Assembly: GCA_944324045.1 (NCBI GenBank) | Contig: CALUUT010000051.1 | Span: 1 to 64,000 of the forward strand | DNA length: 64,000 bases | Direction: 5' to 3' | Source of the DNA: an uncultured Desulfovibrionaceae bacterium | GTDB lineage: Bacteria; Desulfobacterota; Desulfovibrionia; Desulfovibrionales; Desulfovibrionaceae | In this document: positions 8,970 to 18,129 of the stretch, piece by piece | Position numbering within the stretch: the first letter of the stretch is position 1 | How the letters are laid out: the number at the start of each line of letters is the position of its first letter | Translations under genes and position numbers: made by a program | The notes under the pieces: generated by a model | The model's database searches: none | What the model saw: the letters and a program-made list of their open reading frames with translations, nothing else | What the model was told of the DNA's origin: nothing

Positions 8970-10463
8970 ATGTTTGAGGCGCTATCCGACAGATTGACTG
9001 CTGTTTTGCGGAAATTCGGCGGCCAGAGCAAGCTGACTGAAGAAACCATTCAGGAAAGCCTGCGTGAAGTGCGCCTTGCCCTTCTGGAAGCGGACGTCAA
9101 TATCAAAGTGGTCCGACAGTTCACGGACCGCGTTCGGGAACGCGCCCTGGGGCAGGACGTTCTAAAAAGCCTGTCGCCCGCGCAACAGGTCATCAAAATC
9201 GTTCATGAGGAATTAAAGGAGCTTTTAGGCGGAGAAGGCTCCGGCCTGGACCTAAAAGGGCCCGGTCCCCATGTGGTCATGATGGTCGGCCTTCAGGGTT
9301 CCGGCAAGACCACGTCCACGGCAAAATTGGCGGCATGGCTGAAAAATCAGAAAATGCGGCCGTACCTTGTCCCGGCCGACGTTTATCGGCCCGCGGCCAT
9401 TGAACAGTTGCGCACTCTGGCCGCGCAGCTTGACTTGCCCGTGTTCCCTTCCTCGCCGCAGATGGACCCTGTGGATATCGCGAAAGAATCCGTGGCGGCC
9501 GCAAAGCGCGAACAATGCACGGTCGTTCTCATTGACACGGCCGGGCGTCTGCATGTGGACGAGCCGCTCATGGCCGAGCTTTCCCGCATCAAGGAAGCGG
9601 TGGCGCCTTCCGAAATCCTGTTTGTCGCGGACGCCATGACGGGTCAGGATGCGGTCAACGTGGCGGAAGCGTTTTATGAACGCCTTGGAACAACGGGCGT
9701 TGTGCTCACCAAAATGGATGGCGACGCGCGCGGCGGCGCGGCTTTGTCTATCCGCACGGTCACCGGCACCCCGGTGAAATTCGTGGGCACGGGTGAAAAA
9801 ATCTCTGAATTCGAATTGTTTCACCCTGACCGCATCGCCGGACGCATTCTGGGTATGGGCGATGTCCTGACGCTTATTGAAAAAGCTCAGGAACATATAG
9901 AACAGGAAGAAGCCGAAGAACTTTCCCGCAAACTCCAGAAAGCGGAGTTCAATTTTGAAGATTTTCTGGGACAGGTCCGGCGCATAAAAAAAATGGGCTC
10001 CCTTGACGGCCTGTTGAAATTGATTCCCGGCATGGGCGCGCTTCGCGAAAAACTGGGCGCGGGCGTCATGCCGGAAAAGGAAATGAAGCGGACCGAAGCG
10101 ATCATCAACTCCATGACCATAGAAGAACGGCGCAACCCCAAAATCATCAATGCCAAGCGCCGCGCCCGCATTGCCATGGGCAGCGGGACCAAGGTCCAGG
10201 ATGTGAACAATCTCATGCGCCAGTTTGAACAGATGCGCGACATGATGAAAAAAATGATGGGCGGCGGCAAAAAATCAGCCTTGCCGCCCATGGGCAAAGG
10301 CATGGGTCTGCCGGGCATGGGCGCATTGGGCGGTTTCGGCGCTATGCCGGGACTTGGCGGCATACCCGCAGGCATGGGCGGCGCCCCCAAACTCAGCAAA
10401 GAAGCCCTGAAAAAGAAAAAGGAAATGCGCAAACGGGAAAAGCAGCGGCGCAAGAAACGCTGA
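8970..10463 (+). CDS. ffh: Signal recognition particle protein Ffh
   Basis: GTPase of the signal recognition particle; with 4.5S RNA it targets inner-membrane proteins to FtsY. 497 residues. N domain (MFEALSDRLTAVLRKF), then the G domain with G1 GLQGSGKTT, DTAGRLHVDEPLM and TKMDGDARGG, and a methionine-rich M domain ending in a Gly/Met-rich stretch and a basic tail. The ATG at 8970 follows GGAG; an earlier in-frame start at 8946 has no ribosome site. The Gly-Met-Pro-rich segment at about residues 430-475 is longer than in many Ffh proteins. rpsP follows directly. Confidence 0.97.
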   Translation: MFEALSDRLTAVLRKFGGQSKLTEETIQESLREVRLALLEADVNIKVVRQFTDRVRERALGQDVLKSLSPAQQVIKIVHEELKELLGGEGSGLDLKGPGPHVVMMVGLQGSGKTTSTAKLAAWLKNQKMRPYLVPADVYRPAAIEQLRTLAAQLDLPVFPSSPQMDPVDIAKESVAAAKREQCTVVLIDTAGRLHVDEPLMAELSRIKEAVAPSEILFVADAMTGQDAVNVAEAFYERLGTTGVVLTKMDGDARGGAALSIRTVTGTPVKFVGTGEKISEFELFHPDRIAGRILGMGDVLTLIEKAQEHIEQEEAEELSRKLQKAEFNFEDFLGQVRRIKKMGSLDGLLKLIPGMGALREKLGAGVMPEKEMKRTEAIINSMTIEERRNPKIINAKRRARIAMGSGTKVQDVNNLMRQFEQMRDMMKKMMGGGKKSALPPMGKGMGLPGMGALGGFGAMPGLGGIPAGMGGAPKLSKEALKKKKEMRKREKQRRKKR

Positions 10464-10546
10464 TGCGAAAAATATCCCCTTGTGTTGCATAATACGCCTT
10501 AATCACGTACCAACTCATTATTCTCAAACAAACCGGAGATATACAC

Positions 10547-10786
10547 ATGGCTGTTAAAGTTAGACTGACCCGCATGGGGAGCAAAAAGCATCCGTTTTAC
10601 CGCATTGTCGCCATCAACAGCGAAACCCGGCGCGACGGACGTCCCCTTGAATTTCTTGGACATTACAACCCCATGGTCGAACCCGCTGATGTAAAGGTCA
10701 ACATGGAACGCCTGAACATCTGGATGGAACGCGGCGCGGAATTGTCCGATACGGTGCGGACACTGCTCAAGCGTCAGGCGAAATAG
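10547..10786 (+). CDS. rpsP: 30S ribosomal protein S16
   Basis: 79 residues, normal length. Begins [21 protein letters not shown] and contains LGHYNP, both hallmark segments of S16. The start follows CGGAGAT. It lies 83 bases after ffh, as in many bacteria where ffh, rpsP, a KH-domain gene, rimM and trmD cluster. Confidence 0.97.
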   Translation: MAVKVRLTRMGSKKHPFYRIVAINSETRRDGRPLEFLGHYNPMVEPADVKVNMERLNIWMERGAELSDTVRTLLKRQAK

Positions 10787-11202
10787 AACTGCGGCGGCAG
10801 ACCTTTTCCCTAATATATTTGCAAAGGGAATGGAGCGTATATTCTTCCGAAGGCTTTAATTTGGGCATTGTCATGCCTTTGCCGCAAGGCGCGTATTTTT
10901 CTGAAAAACGCAGGGGGAAAATATGGCGACTGCGCAGCGCGAGCTCCGCGATATTGCCGTTTTTCCCTTTGCCGCATATATGGTTTTCGGAAAAAACGTC
11001 TTGCCGTGGGAAGAAATAAGGCTTGAACGGACAGCTTGAAATGCGGCCGCCTTTTTTGAGGAACATGACGCCGCCATGCAGACTCTCCAAAGAAGAAACG
11101 GATTGAGCGCAGGCTGCCGCGCCAGGTATGACGCCAAAAATGCGCCTGGCGAAAAGCCCCGTCCGAAATCATGTTTTTGTAAGCGTTTCCGCTACGCAGA
11201 GT
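10787..11202. other. Long spacer between rpsP and khpA
   Basis: 416 bases with no credible gene. It holds several weak A/T-rich inverted repeats (for example GCGTATTTTT...AAAAACGC around 10890-10910) but no clear terminator or RNA gene. The spacer is unusually long for genes that are normally tightly packed. Confidence 0.45.
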
Positions 11203-11433
11203 ATGAAAGAACTTATCGCATATATTGCCGGTTCAATGGTCAACCAGCCTGAGGCGGTGGAGGTCACGGAAGCTGTCGACGGCCGCAATGTCACGCTGCG
11301 CCTCAAGGTCGCCAAAGAAGATATCGGCAAAATCATCGGCAGACAGGGAAGAACAATACGCGCTATGCGTGTGGTGTTGGGCGCGGCTTCGGCCAAGGCG
11401 GACAAACGCTATGTCCTGGAACTTTCTGAATAG
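11203..11433 (+). CDS. khpA: KH-domain RNA-binding protein KhpA
   Basis: Small RNA chaperone-like protein. 76 residues from the ATG at 11203 (MKELIAYIAGSMV). The KH signature is GKIIGRQGRTIRAMR, with the GxxG loop as G-R-Q-G. A longer frame from 11128 adds 25 residues not typical of the family; neither start has a strong ribosome site. Lies between rpsP and rimM as in other genomes, but with unusually long spacers on both sides. Confidence 0.87.
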   Translation: MKELIAYIAGSMVNQPEAVEVTEAVDGRNVTLRLKVAKEDIGKIIGRQGRTIRAMRVVLGAASAKADKRYVLELSE

Positions 11434-11926
11434 CGTTTTGAGCGCTGTCGCATTCGCGTTCCGTCCGGCGAAATGAACAACTCCTGCGCCTAACGGTTTC
11501 TTGCGTCCTGGGCCGGGAAGCTCCCCCAGCACATCGTCAATCCGGCCACAGCAGCGCAACGTCAAAATTGAATTGCAGACCTCAGCACGCTTTAACGAGC
11601 ATGCTGAGGCATTCTTTTTCAATATGTCTCATGGTATTTACTTCCAACAAAGGCCATGCGATTATAGAACGAACAGCTTTAAGACGTTGCTTTGCTCTGA
11701 CGGCTTGCAAAACGCTCATGCCTGGAAAAGGCAAGACTGCGTTTTGGTCGCACGTGGCGCCCGCGCCTTTTAAAACTCAATACCAATGCAAGGCGCTGTA
11801 CTCTTATGGCGTATTGCCGCCGTCAGGTTATGTTCCCTTTACTGCGCATATAAGCTGTATCTGATTCCAACGCGCTGTCCAAACGCCCCTTGGGCACGCG
11901 CGGCGTACCCAACATGTGGAGAGAGT
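11434..11926. other. Long spacer between khpA and rimM
   Basis: About 490 bases holding one terminator-like hairpin (listed separately) and otherwise nothing I can identify. The open frames here are in poor context. rimM therefore probably has its own promoter. Confidence 0.45.
11580..11617 (+). terminator. Possible terminator downstream of khpA
   Basis: CCTCAGCA at 11580-11587 pairs with TGCTGAGG at 11602-11609, followed by a T run at 11613-11617. The loop is 14 bases. It sits about 150 bases after the khpA stop. Confidence 0.5.
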
Positions 11927-12484
11927 ATGTCTGATACCGACCTTCTGGAAATTGGAGCCGTCATCAAGGCGCATGGCATCCGTGGAGAGATCCTTGTTGA
12001 TTACTATGCGGAATCTCTGGAGCTTCTGCACGGAACTATATTCCTGCAAAAAGGGCGCAAACCGCCCGAAGCTTTTACAGTGCTCCAGCGGCGGAATCAC
12101 CAGGGCCGGATTCTGCTCCAGCTTAAAGGCATCGAAGACCGGACCATGGCTGAAACTCTGCGCGGCTATCGGGTTCTGACTCCAAAGGACAAACTTCCAC
12201 AAATCGAAGGTCCGGAAATCTATTTGCACGACCTTATGGGATTGCGCGTCGTGCTGCATGATACGGGTGATGAACTGGGCAGCATCGTTGCCGTGGACAC
12301 CAGTTCAGGACAGGAATTGTGGGGCATCGCAACCGTAGACGGCTATGAAATTCTTCTGCCCGCTGTGCCGGAATTCGTCCGGGAAATCGACATAAAACAC
12401 GGTCTTGTCCGCATTTCGCCGCCTGAAGGGCTTCTTGAACTGTATCGTCAGGATACTAAAACGGCGCATGACGACAGCAAATAA
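11927..12484 (+). CDS. rimM: 16S rRNA processing factor RimM
   Basis: Assists maturation of the 30S head by binding S19. 185 residues. N-terminal IGAVIKAHGIRGEI is the RimM signature, and the C-terminal PRC-barrel half has YLHDLMGLRVV and GYEILLPAVPEFV. The ATG at 11927 follows TGGAGAGAG; an in-frame frame extending back to 11786 is not supported. trmD, usually the next gene, is absent: the next gene is an unrelated membrane protein on the other strand. Confidence 0.94.
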   Translation: MSDTDLLEIGAVIKAHGIRGEILVDYYAESLELLHGTIFLQKGRKPPEAFTVLQRRNHQGRILLQLKGIEDRTMAETLRGYRVLTPKDKLPQIEGPEIYLHDLMGLRVVLHDTGDELGSIVAVDTSSGQELWGIATVDGYEILLPAVPEFVREIDIKHGLVRISPPEGLLELYRQDTKTAHDDSK

Positions 12485-12636
12485 ACGCGGTTCAACCCCA
12501 TAAAAATCTGAAACGGAGCGCATTCAAAAACGGCCTGTCGTCGAGACCGGCCGCTCAGAAGATATTTGTAGATGTTTTCCGCCTTCATCCAAAGGCTTCT
12601 CTTGCCTTGCGCCATACGATGCCGGCCGCACGGAAG

Positions 12637-13506
12637 CTAATCATCCTTGGGTTTTGAAAAACCTGTCCCTATCACATTGAAGGTGTCCGCAATAATGAGA
12701 AAAGCCTTGGGGTCCACAGAAGCAACCACGTCCTCAAGTTTTTTTATCTGATAGTTGTGCACCACAGTTAAAATGACTTTTTTGTCAATTCCGGTAAAAG
12801 CGCCGCGCCCTGAAAGAAAAGTCACGCCTCTGCGCAAATCCGTAAAAATTCTTTGGGAAATGATTTCAGGCACATCGCTGATCACAAAGGCCAGTTTGCG
12901 CTGGTTGAACATGGAAACAATGTAATCGATGGTGTTTGCAGATACAAATATGCCGATAATGGAGTACAGAACCTGGTCCACGCTCAATGTGGTCAAAAGA
13001 CTCAATGAAAAAAGCACAACATTATATGCCAGCGACACATGCCCGATGCGCATTCCGAATTTCCGATGCAGCACGACTCCAAGAATCGACAACCCACCGT
13101 CGCTTCCCTGGGAACGAAGGGTGATGCCCGTGCCTGCGCCGTTCAATACGCCGCCGGCGACAGCTGCAAGAAGCGGATTTTCAATATTCAAATGCCAGGG
13201 AATATATTCGGTAAAAACGGAAGCCAGAACCATGGAAATCAATGTATACACGCAAAAACACGGGCTGACGGAACGCCAGGCGATGATGACCACAGGAATG
13301 CTCAAGATAAGAAACCAGAGCGCGGGACTCAACGTGTGCGTTGCATAGAAAATATATATCGCCGTCCCAAAAAAACCGCTGGTCAGAAAGGAGTGAGGAA
13401 CCATGACTCCTTTAACGGAAAAGGCGATGAGCAACGCGCCGATTACAATCAACAGCATATTACGCCCCACGTTCAGGGCGGAATGCAGGACTTTTGATCC
13501 ATCCAT
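12637..13506 (-). CDS. YitT family membrane protein (YitT/DUF161 + DUF2179)
   Basis: 289 residues. Five to six hydrophobic segments in the first ~200 residues (for example NMLLIVIGALLIAFSVKGVM, LLAAVAGGVLNGAGTGI) with the family motif GSDGGLSILG. A soluble C-terminal DUF2179 domain follows (about 205-285, GVTFLSGRGAFTG). Function is unknown; some relatives are proposed transporters. It stands alone, convergent to rimM. Confidence 0.86.
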   Translation of the reverse strand: MDGSKVLHSALNVGRNMLLIVIGALLIAFSVKGVMVPHSFLTSGFFGTAIYIFYATHTLSPALWFLILSIPVVIIAWRSVSPCFCVYTLISMVLASVFTEYIPWHLNIENPLLAAVAGGVLNGAGTGITLRSQGSDGGLSILGVVLHRKFGMRIGHVSLAYNVVLFSLSLLTTLSVDQVLYSIIGIFVSANTIDYIVSMFNQRKLAFVISDVPEIISQRIFTDLRRGVTFLSGRGAFTGIDKKVILTVVHNYQIKKLEDVVASVDPKAFLIIADTFNVIGTGFSKPKDD

Positions 13507-14071
13507 GGCAGAACTCGCTTGTGTTCAGAGTGTCAGGCGATACAGGAGCCGCCAACGCATTTCGCATATATCACAAAACCGGATTTTTTCAAATAAGGCA
13601 TACCGACAGATCTTCTACTGCGTCTTTCATAAAAAGCAGCCATGCCCCTGTTTCTGCGGCAAAATGTAAAAAGGTCTCCTGCAAAGGGCGCTCATGCGGC
13701 GTCTCCCGCGCAATCTTGAATTTCATCAAAAATTCCTTTATGGTCTGAACCCTTCCCGCTGACAAAACGGCGAAGCCGATGGAATTCTTTTTGCGTCTGC
13801 TCCTTTCAGAAAAAAGAGTCCGTACGAGCGCTATCCGCCGGCGGAAGAGAAGCTGACCGCAAATGGAAACATGGCCTCATACATTAGCCGGACGCTGGAA
13901 AGACGCCGGCAAAACATCCGGCCAGCAAGCCGCCATGTATAAGCGGCATGCAAAAAATCTACACCCGGATGGAAATCATTCCGCTCCGTCTTTGCATAAA
14001 CGTAAGAACCTACAACGCAAGCGCGTTGCAAGCGCACGACAGATTTGATTATGCCCAGGGAGGCGGCATAT
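13507..14071. other. Intergenic region between yitT-type gene and dsrC
   Basis: About 560 bases. It must carry the dsrC promoter and the promoter of the divergent membrane gene. No convincing promoter, RNA or gene was recognised. Confidence 0.45.
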
Positions 14072-14401
14072 ATGGCGAATGAAACAATAGAAATAACGCA
14101 CCAGGGAAAAACATTTGAAATGGATGAAGACGGCTTCATCGCCCGTTTTGAAGACTGGTGCCCTGAATGGATTGATCTTGTCCGGGAATCTGAAGGCATT
14201 GCGGAGATAACGGATCAACATATGAAAGTTATCGATTTTATTCAGGAATATTATAAGCGCAACGGCATTGCCCCCATGGTCAGGGTCATAACGAAGAGCA
14301 CCGGTTTCAAGCTCAAGGAAGTCTATGAGCTCTTTCCCTCCGGACCGGCCCGCGGGGCGTGCCGGATGGCCGGTCTTCCCAGCCCCACAGGATGCGTTTA
14401 G
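14072..14401 (+). CDS. dsrC: Sulfur carrier protein DsrC
   Basis: Partner of dissimilatory sulfite reductase; carries sulfur as a trisulfide between its two C-terminal cysteines, which is reduced at the membrane by DsrMKJOP. 109 residues. The tail GACRMAGLPSPTGCV has Cys97 and Cys108 ten residues apart, both needed for true DsrC; TusE relatives keep only the last. Other family segments: WCPEWIDLV and GIAPMVRVI. The ATG at 14072 follows an AGGGAGGCGG ribosome site; an in-frame frame from 14045 is less likely. As in many sulfate reducers, dsrC is not next to dsrAB here. Confidence 0.95.
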   Translation: MANETIEITHQGKTFEMDEDGFIARFEDWCPEWIDLVRESEGIAEITDQHMKVIDFIQEYYKRNGIAPMVRVITKSTGFKLKEVYELFPSGPARGACRMAGLPSPTGCV

Positions 14402-14420
14402 ACCTGCACGAAAAAAACGG

Positions 14421-15221
14421 CTACAAAAACAATCCCCACGCCATGCGCGCTGCGGAAAGAAACAAAAATACCGCATAGCAACGTTTAAGCGTGCGCACAG
14501 GAACCCGGTGCGTTACAGTCGCGCCTATCGGGGCGGCGATCATGCCTGTTACCGCAATGCCCAGCACGGCGGGAAGATAAATATATCCCAGGGACCATTC
14601 AGGCAATCCCTGCGCAGCGTGTCCCTGCCAGTAATATCCAAGCGCTCCGGTCAGGGCGATAAGCGAGCCTATGCCCGCTGAAGTCCCGACCGCCGTGCGC
14701 ATGGGCATGTTGAACCACAATGCCGCCGGAATAAAAATATTGCCGCCCGCAATGCCCAGCATGCCTGAAAAACACCCCGTAACGCCGCCCAGAATGAACA
14801 GTCCGACTGAGCCGGGAAGAGCCCGTCCCGGTTTGGGCTTGTAATCAAGAAAAAGTTGAATCCCGACATACACAATAAACGCCATAAAAATGGACTTCAA
14901 AAGCCCGATGGGCATTCGAGGGGCCAGCATTGTTCCCACAATGGTAAAAATAATGGTCCCGGGAATGACTTTTCTAAAAACGGTCCAGTCCACCGCGCCT
15001 TTGGATTTATGCACCCAAAAACTTGCGAAGGTGGATATCGTGATGCTGGCCATTGAAGTGCCAAGGACCAGATAGTACATATTTCCGGGCGCGAAACCAT
15101 GTATGGAATAAAATGCGTTCAGCAAAACAACAATGAGAATGCCGCCGCCCACGCCAAGCATTCCCGAAAGCAGACCGACTATGCAGCCTATGCCCAGATA
15201 CATCGCCATCTCAAGATGCAC
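14421..15221 (-). CDS. TauE/SafE family anion exporter
   Basis: 266 residues, about eight hydrophobic helices. Repeated glycine-rich TauE/SafE motifs: LLSGMLGVGGGILIVV near the N-terminus and CFSGMLGIAGGNIFIP in the second half. The family exports sulfite, sulfonates or sulfoacetate, or imports related anions. A GTG at 15221 follows GGAGGG and gives VHLEMAMYLG; the longer frame to 15299 lacks such support. It is convergent with dsrC (19-base gap), so a role in sulfite traffic is attractive but inferred. Confidence 0.87.
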   Translation of the reverse strand: MHLEMAMYLGIGCIVGLLSGMLGVGGGILIVVLLNAFYSIHGFAPGNMYYLVLGTSMASITISTFASFWVHKSKGAVDWTVFRKVIPGTIIFTIVGTMLAPRMPIGLLKSIFMAFIVYVGIQLFLDYKPKPGRALPGSVGLFILGGVTGCFSGMLGIAGGNIFIPAALWFNMPMRTAVGTSAGIGSLIALTGALGYYWQGHAAQGLPEWSLGYIYLPAVLGIAVTGMIAAPIGATVTHRVPVRTLKRCYAVFLFLSAARMAWGLFL

Positions 15222-15806
15222 AATTCCCTCCTGACCGTACGGGGAAAACAGACATGCCCAAACAGAGACGGCCTTTAAAAAAGGCCGCGCGCTCCTCAAA
15301 ACAATTTATAATACCGCCTGAATGCGATGCCTGACAAGGCCCAAATGCCATGCCGCTTTCCTGCTTCAAGCTGCCTCGTCTTGCTGGAAACAGCGCATGC
15401 CTAAACCCTGCGCTCTTTTTCCAAATAGCGAATATTGTAGGTTTCCCACTTGCGCAATGGCTTATGCGGCATGCGCTATCTCTTAGTCCTTTCTCTTTCT
15501 TATTCCCGACAATGTTTGCAAAAAGATGTTCCATGCGGCCGGACGGCGTCCAAGAAGCCCGCGTCTCATACGCCGCCCTTCTGTTCATGGCGCGGCCCTG
15601 CTCTGGGCATGCGCGCCGGACGCCCGTCGCCAATCCTTTCGGGCGACGGTTCGCCGCACGCAACGGCGCCTTGGCCTGTCCGGCGTTTTCCTTGCCGCCC
15701 ATGGCCATTCTTTTTACTTTCCTGATCTGGAAATACTGGCTAAAATATCTGCGCCGCTTTTGGCAATACACCACATTATTACCGTGCCATAAGGAGTATC
15801 CGGCCC
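15222..15806. other. Intergenic region upstream of glnN
   Basis: About 585 bases between divergent genes. Open frames here are long only because stop codons are rare in GC-rich DNA. No sigma-54 type GG-N10-GC element and no clear sigma-70 pair was found near glnN, whose start has a good AAGGAG site. Confidence 0.45.
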
Positions 15807-18011
15807 ATGTCCACCGCCCGCACAACCGCCATTCTCAACATTGCAGCCGCAAAAAATACGGATTCAGACCCCTGCGACGGGTCGCAAAAAAAATACGGCA
15901 ACCTAAGCGAACTGTTCGGCCGCAATGTCTTTACCCTGGACGCCATGCGCGAACGGCTCCCCCGCGACATATACCGGCAACTGGAGCCGACAGTTCTCAA
16001 GGGCGAGCGGCTGCCGGCATCCATTGCCGACGCAGTGGCCGACGCCATGAAAGACTGGGCGATCGACCATGGCGCCACCCATTATACGCACTGGTTTCAG
16101 CCGATGAACGGCTTTACGGCGGAAAAACACGACGCTTTTATGACGCCGACACCCAATGGACAGGTCATCAACGAATTTTCAGGAAAAATGCTGATCTGCG
16201 GCGAGCCTGACGCGTCCTCTTTCCCTTCGGGCGGCATCCGCTCGACCTTTGAAGCAAGAGGGTACACAGCCTGGGATCCGACCACCCCGGCCTTCGTCAT
16301 TGAAGGCCCCAAAGGCAATACGCTATACATTCCCACTATTTTTTACTCATATACCGGCGAAGCGCTCGACCGCAAAACGCCGCTTTTGCGTTCGATAACA
16401 GCCGTTTCCAAGCAGGCTCTGCGCATTCTGCGGCTGTTTGGAAATACCAGCGCCACCAGCGTCGAGCCAAAAGTCGGAGCTGAACAGGAATATTTTCTGG
16501 TGGACAAACGTCTTGCCGCACTGCGCCCGGACCTGCTTCTGACCGGCCGCACGCTGTTCGGCGCCAAACCCGCCAAGGGTCAGGAAATGGAAGATCATTA
16601 CTTCGGCGCCATACCTGAGAGGGTTCTGGCGTTCATGCAGGCGGTGGAACATAGGCTCTACACCCTGGGCATCCCGGCCCGCACCCGCCACAACGAAACA
16701 GCGCCGGCGCAATATGAACTTGCCCCAGTGTTCGAAGGCGCAAATATCGCCACGGATCACAACATGCTGACCATGGACATTCTCCGCCGCGTCGCGGAAA
16801 AGCACGGCTTTCTATGCATTCTACATGAAAAACCGTTTGCTTCCGTGAATGGCAGCGGCAAGCACAACAACTGGTCCCTGTGCGATTCCGACGGCAACAA
16901 CCTCTTCAATCCCGGCGACACGCCGCGCACCAACGCCCAGTTTCTGGTCTTTCTCGCGGCGGTGCTGCGCGCGGTCCACCTGTATGGCGTAAGCCTGCGC
17001 CTTGGAACCATCGGAGCGGGCAACGACCACCGCCTTGGAGCCCAGGAAGCGCCGCCCGCCATTATCTCCGTGTATCTTGGCGAACAGCTCACGCAAGTGC
17101 TTGAAGGCATCATCCAGGGAGAGGACAAAGAACACGAATCCCCGCGCAAATCCATTGAAATCGGCGTATCCTGCCTGCCGCCCTTGCCTCTTGACACTTC
17201 GGACCGCAACCGAACCAGTCCGTTCGCCTTTACCGGCAACAAATTTGAATTCAGGGCTGTAGGCGCATCTCATTCCATCGCTTCGGTGAATATGACGCTT
17301 AATGCGGCTGTGGCATGCGCCCTGGACGATATCGCCACGGAACTGGAAAAACAGGTAGCGGCCGGAACCCCCATCAATGAGGCTACCCGCGACTTGCTGG
17401 CCAGTCTGTTCAAAGAACATATGCCGGTTGTCTTTAACGGCAACGGATACACCAAGGAATGGGAAGAGGAAGCGGCGCGCCGGGGTCTTCCAAATCTCAA
17501 AAATACGGTTACGGCCCTGGAATGCTACAGCGATCCTGCGGTGATGAACACATTTATGCGCCATGGCATATTAAGCGAACGGGAAATTCTGGCCCGTCAG
17601 GAAATCCTGCTGAACGGCTACGTTCAAAGCATCAACATTGAGGCAAGCCTTACGTCCAGCATGGGCCGCAGCACATTGCTGCCGCCGGCCCTGCGCTGTC
17701 AGACTGAAGCGGGCAAGGCCGCGCGCCTGGCCAAAACCCTTGTGCCTGATGAGGGTTCTCTGCCTGAGGAACGTCATTTTCTGCGTATCCGCACTCATGT
17801 TCTTGGCCTGATGCAGGCGCTTGACGCATTGGATGAAGCAAGGGCACTGCTGAAAAACCCGGGCGATATCTTCCAGCGGGCGCGCATTGCCCGTGATACC
17901 GTGCTTCCGGCCATGGCTGAATGCCGCCTGCATGCCGACGCCCTGGAAAATCTTGTGGACAACGACGCCTGGCCTTTGCCCAAGTACGCGGAATTGCTTT
18001 GGCTGCACTAA
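15807..18011 (+). CDS. glnN: Type III glutamine synthetase (GlnN)
   Basis: ATP-dependent glutamine formation from glutamate and ammonia. 734 residues, the size of the GSIII class (about 730), much larger than GlnA. Visible family segments: YTHWFQPMNG, FPSGGIR, EPKVGAEQEYF (metal-binding glutamates), RHNETAPAQYELAP, and NGSGKHNNWS, where the histidine and asparagine contact substrate. GSIII enzymes form dodecamers and are not controlled by adenylylation in the GlnA manner. The start has AAGGAG 14 bases upstream. No other nitrogen genes are adjacent. Confidence 0.96.
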   Translation: MSTARTTAILNIAAAKNTDSDPCDGSQKKYGNLSELFGRNVFTLDAMRERLPRDIYRQLEPTVLKGERLPASIADAVADAMKDWAIDHGATHYTHWFQPMNGFTAEKHDAFMTPTPNGQVINEFSGKMLICGEPDASSFPSGGIRSTFEARGYTAWDPTTPAFVIEGPKGNTLYIPTIFYSYTGEALDRKTPLLRSITAVSKQALRILRLFGNTSATSVEPKVGAEQEYFLVDKRLAALRPDLLLTGRTLFGAKPAKGQEMEDHYFGAIPERVLAFMQAVEHRLYTLGIPARTRHNETAPAQYELAPVFEGANIATDHNMLTMDILRRVAEKHGFLCILHEKPFASVNGSGKHNNWSLCDSDGNNLFNPGDTPRTNAQFLVFLAAVLRAVHLYGVSLRLGTIGAGNDHRLGAQEAPPAIISVYLGEQLTQVLEGIIQGEDKEHESPRKSIEIGVSCLPPLPLDTSDRNRTSPFAFTGNKFEFRAVGASHSIASVNMTLNAAVACALDDIATELEKQVAAGTPINEATRDLLASLFKEHMPVVFNGNGYTKEWEEEAARRGLPNLKNTVTALECYSDPAVMNTFMRHGILSEREILARQEILLNGYVQSINIEASLTSSMGRSTLLPPALRCQTEAGKAARLAKTLVPDEGSLPEERHFLRIRTHVLGLMQALDALDEARALLKNPGDIFQRARIARDTVLPAMAECRLHADALENLVDNDAWPLPKYAELLWLH

Positions 18012-18129
18012 CCACGCTCAAAGAAAACCAGCATTCCAGACTTGCCGGAATGTCTCTGTGTTCAAAAACGGCCTTTCCAAAAAAGCGCCGGTTTGAAAAG
18101 GGATGATTCCGGCAAAAAAGGAAAACGCC

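Noticed and set aside
15730-15800. Sigma-54 promoter before glnN
   Set aside because: A GGCTAAAATATCTGC stretch has the GG and GC one base too far apart and lacks the flanking consensus.
15350-16210. 286-codon frame upstream of and overlapping glnN
   Set aside because: Overlaps glnN in another frame, has no ribosome site and no coherent protein features.
16821-17564. 247-codon minus frame inside glnN
   Set aside because: Antisense shadow; glnN frame has strong family motifs throughout.
18034-18056. Small inverted repeat CATTCC/GGAATG after glnN
   Set aside because: Six-base stem without a T tract; too weak to call a terminator.
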